Assembly: GCA_030620655.1 (NCBI GenBank)
Contig: JAUXEH010000040.1
Coordinates: forward strand, 1-13,811
DNA from: Candidatus Aminicenantota bacterium
Lineage (GTDB): Bacteria; Acidobacteriota; Aminicenantia; Aminicenantales; Aminicenantaceae
DNA length: 13,811 nucleotides
Reading direction: 5' to 3'
Each line of letters opens with the position of its first letter. Positions within the stretch are counted from its first letter, which is position 1. The notes beneath the pieces were generated by a model. That model did not search any database, was not told the origin of the DNA, and worked only from the letters and a program-made list of their open reading frames with translations. Of the stretch, positions 10,885 to 13,811 are shown one piece after another. A program made the position numbers and the translations under genes.

Positions 10885-12876
10885 TCAGCGGAGGGAGCAC
10901 CGCAGCATGGCCGCCGCAGCCTGGGCCTCCTTTTCCACGCTGGCATCCTCGAGGAAGCTTTCAGCCAGTTCGAGGGCCGCCGGGCAGGGAAACTGAGGGA
11001 GCACACCCAGGACGGCCATCTTCTCCTCGGGACGCTTCACCAGCGGAAGCACGGCCTTGAGCGAACCCACCACCGCCTCGGGGAGGCGGAACCGCTCCAT
11101 CCCCACCATGCGCACATAGGCCCGCACGGCCAGCACCTGAAGCGTGGGCTGGGTGGAGGTTTCTGCGATCCAGAAGACATCATCCCGGGCCGCGGCCGTC
11201 GGCCACTCGATCAGCGCTCGGGCCGCGGCTTCCTGGATCTCTGGATTCTGGTCCCCCAAGGCCTGGCGCAGGAAGCGCAGGGAGCTGTCGTCCCCGATCT
11301 TGCCGAGCACCATGAGCAGGACTCTCCGGTCATCCTCCGACTCCGTCTCACTCAGTTTGTTCGTGACCAGGCCGGCCCGGGCATAGGGCCGGCTGATCTT
11401 CCGGGCCGTAGCCGCCAGAGTGTCGGCCAGTTCGGTCTGTTCGGTCACGTCTTCGAGCATCAGCAGCCGGTCGATCAGAAAGGGAAGGTCCTGGGGCTCG
11501 GACAGATGGGACAGGGCCCGGATGGCTTCGAGCCGGATGCCTGAGTCCGGGCTCTGCAGACTGCCGTACAGAAGCGGCTTTCCCCTCTTGATCCGCCTTT
11601 CACCCACACTCCGGACGAGCTCTCTTTCCAGGGCTGGATCATCCTCCTCTGACAGGGATGCGAGGATGGCATCGTCCACTGCTTCCCCCTTCAGGTTCCA
11701 GAGAGTGGAGCGGGCCGCCGCCCGCTCGACACCCCAGCTCCGGGCCGCATGCCGGATCAGGATCCTGGCCGTTGCCGCATTCCCCTGTTTTTGCACGGCA
11801 TGCAGCGATGCCAGCCGGACATCGAGATCAGGGCTGGACAGGGCCTGGATCACCGTGACCAGCACCATGTCGTTCTTGAAGCCGGACAGGGCCGAGATCA
11901 GCTGAATCCGGCTCTGCACGGGAAGCCGAGGCAGGAGCTCGCATAGAGGCAGAATATCGGCGGCGTCAAAGGTGAGGGGAACCATCCCGATGGCCGCAGA
12001 GTGCATCCCGGTATTCTCGTTCTTCAAGACATCCAGGATCAAGTCCCTGCCTTGGTCTCCCGAAACGGCGATCAGACCCTGCAGGGCCGCACGGGACGTC
12101 GATATGGAGATATCGGATCCCAGGAGCTGGCGGTAGAACTGGAAGGCGAGATCGGTCTCGCCGGCCGCGCGGAAGGTCTCGGCACATCTCAGGAGAGAAC
12201 CGGCCGCCGAGATCCTGAGCTGTTCCTTTTCCGCGCCCAGGAATCGGATCAGGGAATGGGCCGCATCTTCGGTCGCGATCCGCCCCAGGGCTTCGACCGC
12301 CGCCTTGGCCGCCGCTTGGTCGGGGCCGCCGCCGATCCGGGCCAGGTCGGCCACCGCCTGTCCTGACCCGCGGTGCCCGAGCGAAGAGATCAGCCCGAGC
12401 CGGATCTTGCCGGAGGAGGACCGGAGTGCTTCCAGGAACACCCGGTCCGCTGCGGTACCCGGGATCTTCTCGAGGGCGTAGCGCGCCATCTCAGATGTGT
12501 CCTCCAGCATGAGCATCTTCGCGAGTACCGGGACCGAGGCGTCCGAGCCCAGAGACCTGAGCTGGCGGCAGGCTTCCCATTTCCCGTCCGCCGTGGCCTC
12601 ACCCTGCAGCAGCCCCAGCAGCAGTCTCTCGCACTCCGCCCGTCCTGCGGGAGTCTGGCGGTGAGCCCGGATATAAGCCTGAAGCTCCAGGACCGTGTCA
12701 TGATTCTGGTTGTGGCGGTACTGTGCCAGCTTCTCCAGGATCGCCTCCAGGCTTTGGTCCTGGTCGAGCGGGGCATCGGCCGCGAGAGCAGGGGACCAAA
12801 AAAGGGCCACCGCACCCAGCACGAGCAAAACGATCCCCGACCGGCTTGTCCATTTTGTTCTGTATCGGTTCAACAT
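10885..12876 (-). CDS. Exported HEAT-repeat protein
   Basis: A 663-residue protein with a signal peptide (basic MLNRYRTKWTSRSG, hydrophobic 14-27, likely cleavage after A32 in ALA-ADAP). The rest is almost wholly alpha-helical repeats of about 30 residues resembling HEAT/PBS-lyase-type repeats. Examples are near 113-140 (SVPVLAKML...ARYALEKIP), 155-215 (LGLISSLGHRG, AAVEALGRIA), 455-485 (IRLEAIRALSHL) and 535-575 (VLLMVLGKIGDDSS, AAARALIEWP). No catalytic motif, haem site or membrane anchor is seen. Such solenoids usually act as protein-binding scaffolds; here it would be periplasmic or surface-exposed. The ATG is only nine bases after the previous gene, whose TAG stop lies inside its TAGGAGG ribosome binding site (12882-12888). 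Its place between two Gfo/Idh/MocA genes suggests a role with exported sugar-processing enzymes, but this is inference. Confidence 0.8.
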   Translation of the reverse strand: MLNRYRTKWTSRSGIVLLVLGAVALFWSPALAADAPLDQDQSLEAILEKLAQYRHNQNHDTVLELQAYIRAHRQTPAGRAECERLLLGLLQGEATADGKWEACRQLRSLGSDASVPVLAKMLMLEDTSEMARYALEKIPGTAADRVFLEALRSSSGKIRLGLISSLGHRGSGQAVADLARIGGGPDQAAAKAAVEALGRIATEDAAHSLIRFLGAEKEQLRISAAGSLLRCAETFRAAGETDLAFQFYRQLLGSDISISTSRAALQGLIAVSGDQGRDLILDVLKNENTGMHSAAIGMVPLTFDAADILPLCELLPRLPVQSRIQLISALSGFKNDMVLVTVIQALSSPDLDVRLASLHAVQKQGNAATARILIRHAARSWGVERAAARSTLWNLKGEAVDDAILASLSEEDDPALERELVRSVGERRIKRGKPLLYGSLQSPDSGIRLEAIRALSHLSEPQDLPFLIDRLLMLEDVTEQTELADTLAATARKISRPYARAGLVTNKLSETESEDDRRVLLMVLGKIGDDSSLRFLRQALGDQNPEIQEAAARALIEWPTAAARDDVFWIAETSTQPTLQVLAVRAYVRMVGMERFRLPEAVVGSLKAVLPLVKRPEEKMAVLGVLPQFPCPAALELAESFLEDASVEKEAQAAAAMLRCSLR

Positions 12877-12881
12877 GGTGC

Positions 12882-12888
12882 CCTCCTA
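12882..12888 (-). promoter_or_regulatory. Ribosome binding site overlapping the upstream stop codon
   Basis: TAGGAGG on the minus strand, five bases before the HEAT-repeat ATG, contains the TAG stop (12886-12888) of the preceding oxidoreductase. A ribosome finishing the first gene would sit on the start region of the second, which supports coupled translation. Confidence 0.75.
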
Positions 12889-13811
12889 CGGGATCAGCTG
12901 CCAGGGGCTGCGGTAGGCCCGGGCCAGCAGCCGCGCGGCCTCGGGATCGTCGATTATGGTCTCGGTCCGGGGCTCGAACCGGACCTTTCGTCCCATCTTC
13001 AAGGCGATGACCCCCAGGTGTCCCACACTGGCGGAGCGGTGGGCCACCTCGCAGGGCGTGATGGTCAGTTCCCGCGTCTTCACGCAGTCCAGGAAGTTCT
13101 GGTAGTGGTCCCGGCTCCTGTACAGCCGGTCCTCGTTGGGTCCTATATAGTCGTTCCAGAGCGAGGGAGGATCGGTCTCCTGGCTTCCCCGGTCGACCCA
13201 GACCCAGCCTCGCTCACCGATCCACTTGGTGCCGCCCCAGACCTGGTCGTGACCTCCGGCGATCACCATGGGCGTACCGTCGGCGTAACGGGCGGTGAGG
13301 TAGTAGCGGGTGGGGCTGTTCCACACGCCGGCCCGCGTCCATTCCCCTGTGCCCTCGATCTCGACCGGGCCGGTATAGTCCCATCCCATGCCCCAGTGGG
13401 CGATGTCCACGTGATGACCGATCCAGTCCATGAGCTGGCCGCCGCCCAGGTCCATGTTCCAGCGCCAGTTCATGTGCACCCGGGCCGGGCAGTATGGCGC
13501 GTAGGGCGCAGGGCCCAGCCAGAAGTCGTAGTCCAGGTTCTCCGGCGGCGGCCCGAAGGTCTCCTGTCCGCCGGTGCCGGCAAAGTCGTGGTGCCCCTGG
13601 GGCAGGCCGACCTCGATCTTTAGGACCTTGCCGATGCGGCCGTTGCGCACCAACTCGCAGGCGTGGTGGAAATTGGCCACCGACCTCTGCCAGCTCCCGG
13701 TCTGCCAAACGCGGGTGTAGCGCTTCACCGCATCGGACAGGGCCCGGCCCTCCGCCAAGCTGTGGGTCAGGGGCTTCTCACCATACACATCGAATCCCGC
13801 CCGGACACACG
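12886..13811 (-). CDS. Gfo/Idh/MocA family oxidoreductase, C-terminal part (5' end outside window)
   Basis: The gene enters from the right edge and 307 complete codons are visible. The reading frame is open to the edge and reads C-V-R-A-G-F-D-V-Y-G-E-K-P-L-T-H, so the GTG at 13788 is an internal valine codon and not a start. GEKPLTH is the cofactor-domain lysine motif of the family, and the N-terminal Rossmann loop lies outside. The catalytic region reads GGGQLMDWIGHHVDIAHWG with the expected histidine. A Trp/Tyr-rich C-terminal domain follows (WRWNMD, WLGPAPYAPY) and the protein ends with RSPWQLIP, an ending like that of large planctomycete-type family members that often carry a Tat signal. 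Whether this one does cannot be seen. The TAG stop lies within the ribosome binding site of the HEAT-repeat gene. It is clearly different from the other two family members in the window. The substrate is unknown. Confidence 0.9.
   Translation of the reverse strand, partial: CVRAGFDVYGEKPLTHSLAEGRALSDAVKRYTRVWQTGSWQRSVANFHHACELVRNGRIGKVLKIEVGLPQGHHDFAGTGGQETFGPPPENLDYDFWLGPAPYAPYCPARVHMNWRWNMDLGGGQLMDWIGHHVDIAHWGMGWDYTGPVEIEGTGEWTRAGVWNSPTRYYLTARYADGTPMVIAGGHDQVWGGTKWIGERGWVWVDRGSQETDPPSLWNDYIGPNEDRLYRSRDHYQNFLDCVKTRELTITPCEVAHRSASVGHLGVIALKMGRKVRFEPRTETIIDDPEAARLLARAYRSPWQLIP

Noticed and set aside
12373..13623. A 416-codon open frame on the plus strand spanning the HEAT and partial oxidoreductase genes
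   Set aside because: It runs antisense across two real genes and their junction, has no domain, and its composition matches other antisense shadows in this window.
13786..13788. GTG as start codon of the rightmost oxidoreductase
   Set aside because: The frame is open to the window edge and the preceding residues (C-V-R-A-G-F-D) continue the family pattern before V-Y-G-E-K-P, so this codon is internal.

Overview
The window is about 13.8 kb of G+C-rich DNA. All twelve recognisable genes lie on the minus strand, so transcription runs from the right end of the window to the left. Nothing supports a gene on the plus strand. No tRNA, rRNA, CRISPR array, transposase or integrase was seen, and no stretch over 300 bases lacks a gene (the largest gap is 122 bases, 8500-8621). 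The gene content suggests a Gram-negative-type bacterium of the Planctomycetes/PVC kind or a relative such as Hydrogenedentes. The clues are several Gfo/Idh/MocA oxidoreductases (one Tat-exported), a xylose-isomerase-like TIM barrel, a secreted HEAT-repeat protein, a discoidin-like secreted protein and a membrane-anchored multiheme cytochrome c. This placement is inference from gene families, not from a marker gene.

Right-hand block (13811 to 8622, read leftwards): a Gfo/Idh/MocA oxidoreductase cut by the window edge, an exported HEAT-repeat protein, a cytoplasmic-looking Gfo/Idh/MocA oxidoreductase, and a sugar phosphate isomerase/epimerase. Gaps are 9, 51 and 46 bases and each internal start has a strong Shine-Dalgarno sequence, so this looks like one sugar or cyclitol metabolism operon. 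It ends at a GC hairpin followed by five T residues (8524-8549). That hairpin sits just after a candidate promoter (8560-8588) for the next block.

Middle block (8499 to 3244): a Tat-exported Gfo/Idh/MocA oxidoreductase, a 774-residue cytochrome c with seven CxxCH haem sites and a C-terminal membrane anchor, a five-helix membrane protein with two intramembrane histidines (probable cytochrome b-like subunit), and an ApbE-type FMN transferase. Each gene overlaps the next by exactly four bases (ATGA or GTGA). Together they look like an envelope electron-transfer module, possibly linked to sugar oxidation outside the cytoplasm.

Left-hand block (3220 to 1): a secreted discoidin-like protein, an Agl23-type GT-C membrane glycosyltransferase, a family 2 glycosyltransferase of the polyprenyl-phosphate type, and the start of gpsA (glycerol-3-phosphate dehydrogenase). 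These are also joined by four-base overlaps and suggest lipid-linked sugar and phospholipid precursor synthesis. The only break between middle and left blocks is a 23-base gap after apbE, with a strong Shine-Dalgarno and a weak candidate promoter inside the end of apbE.

The most unusual point is the tight coupling of a Tat-exported NAD(P)-type sugar dehydrogenase family member to a heptahaem cytochrome c, a membrane haem b candidate and an FMN transferase. I do not know a described system with exactly this composition.
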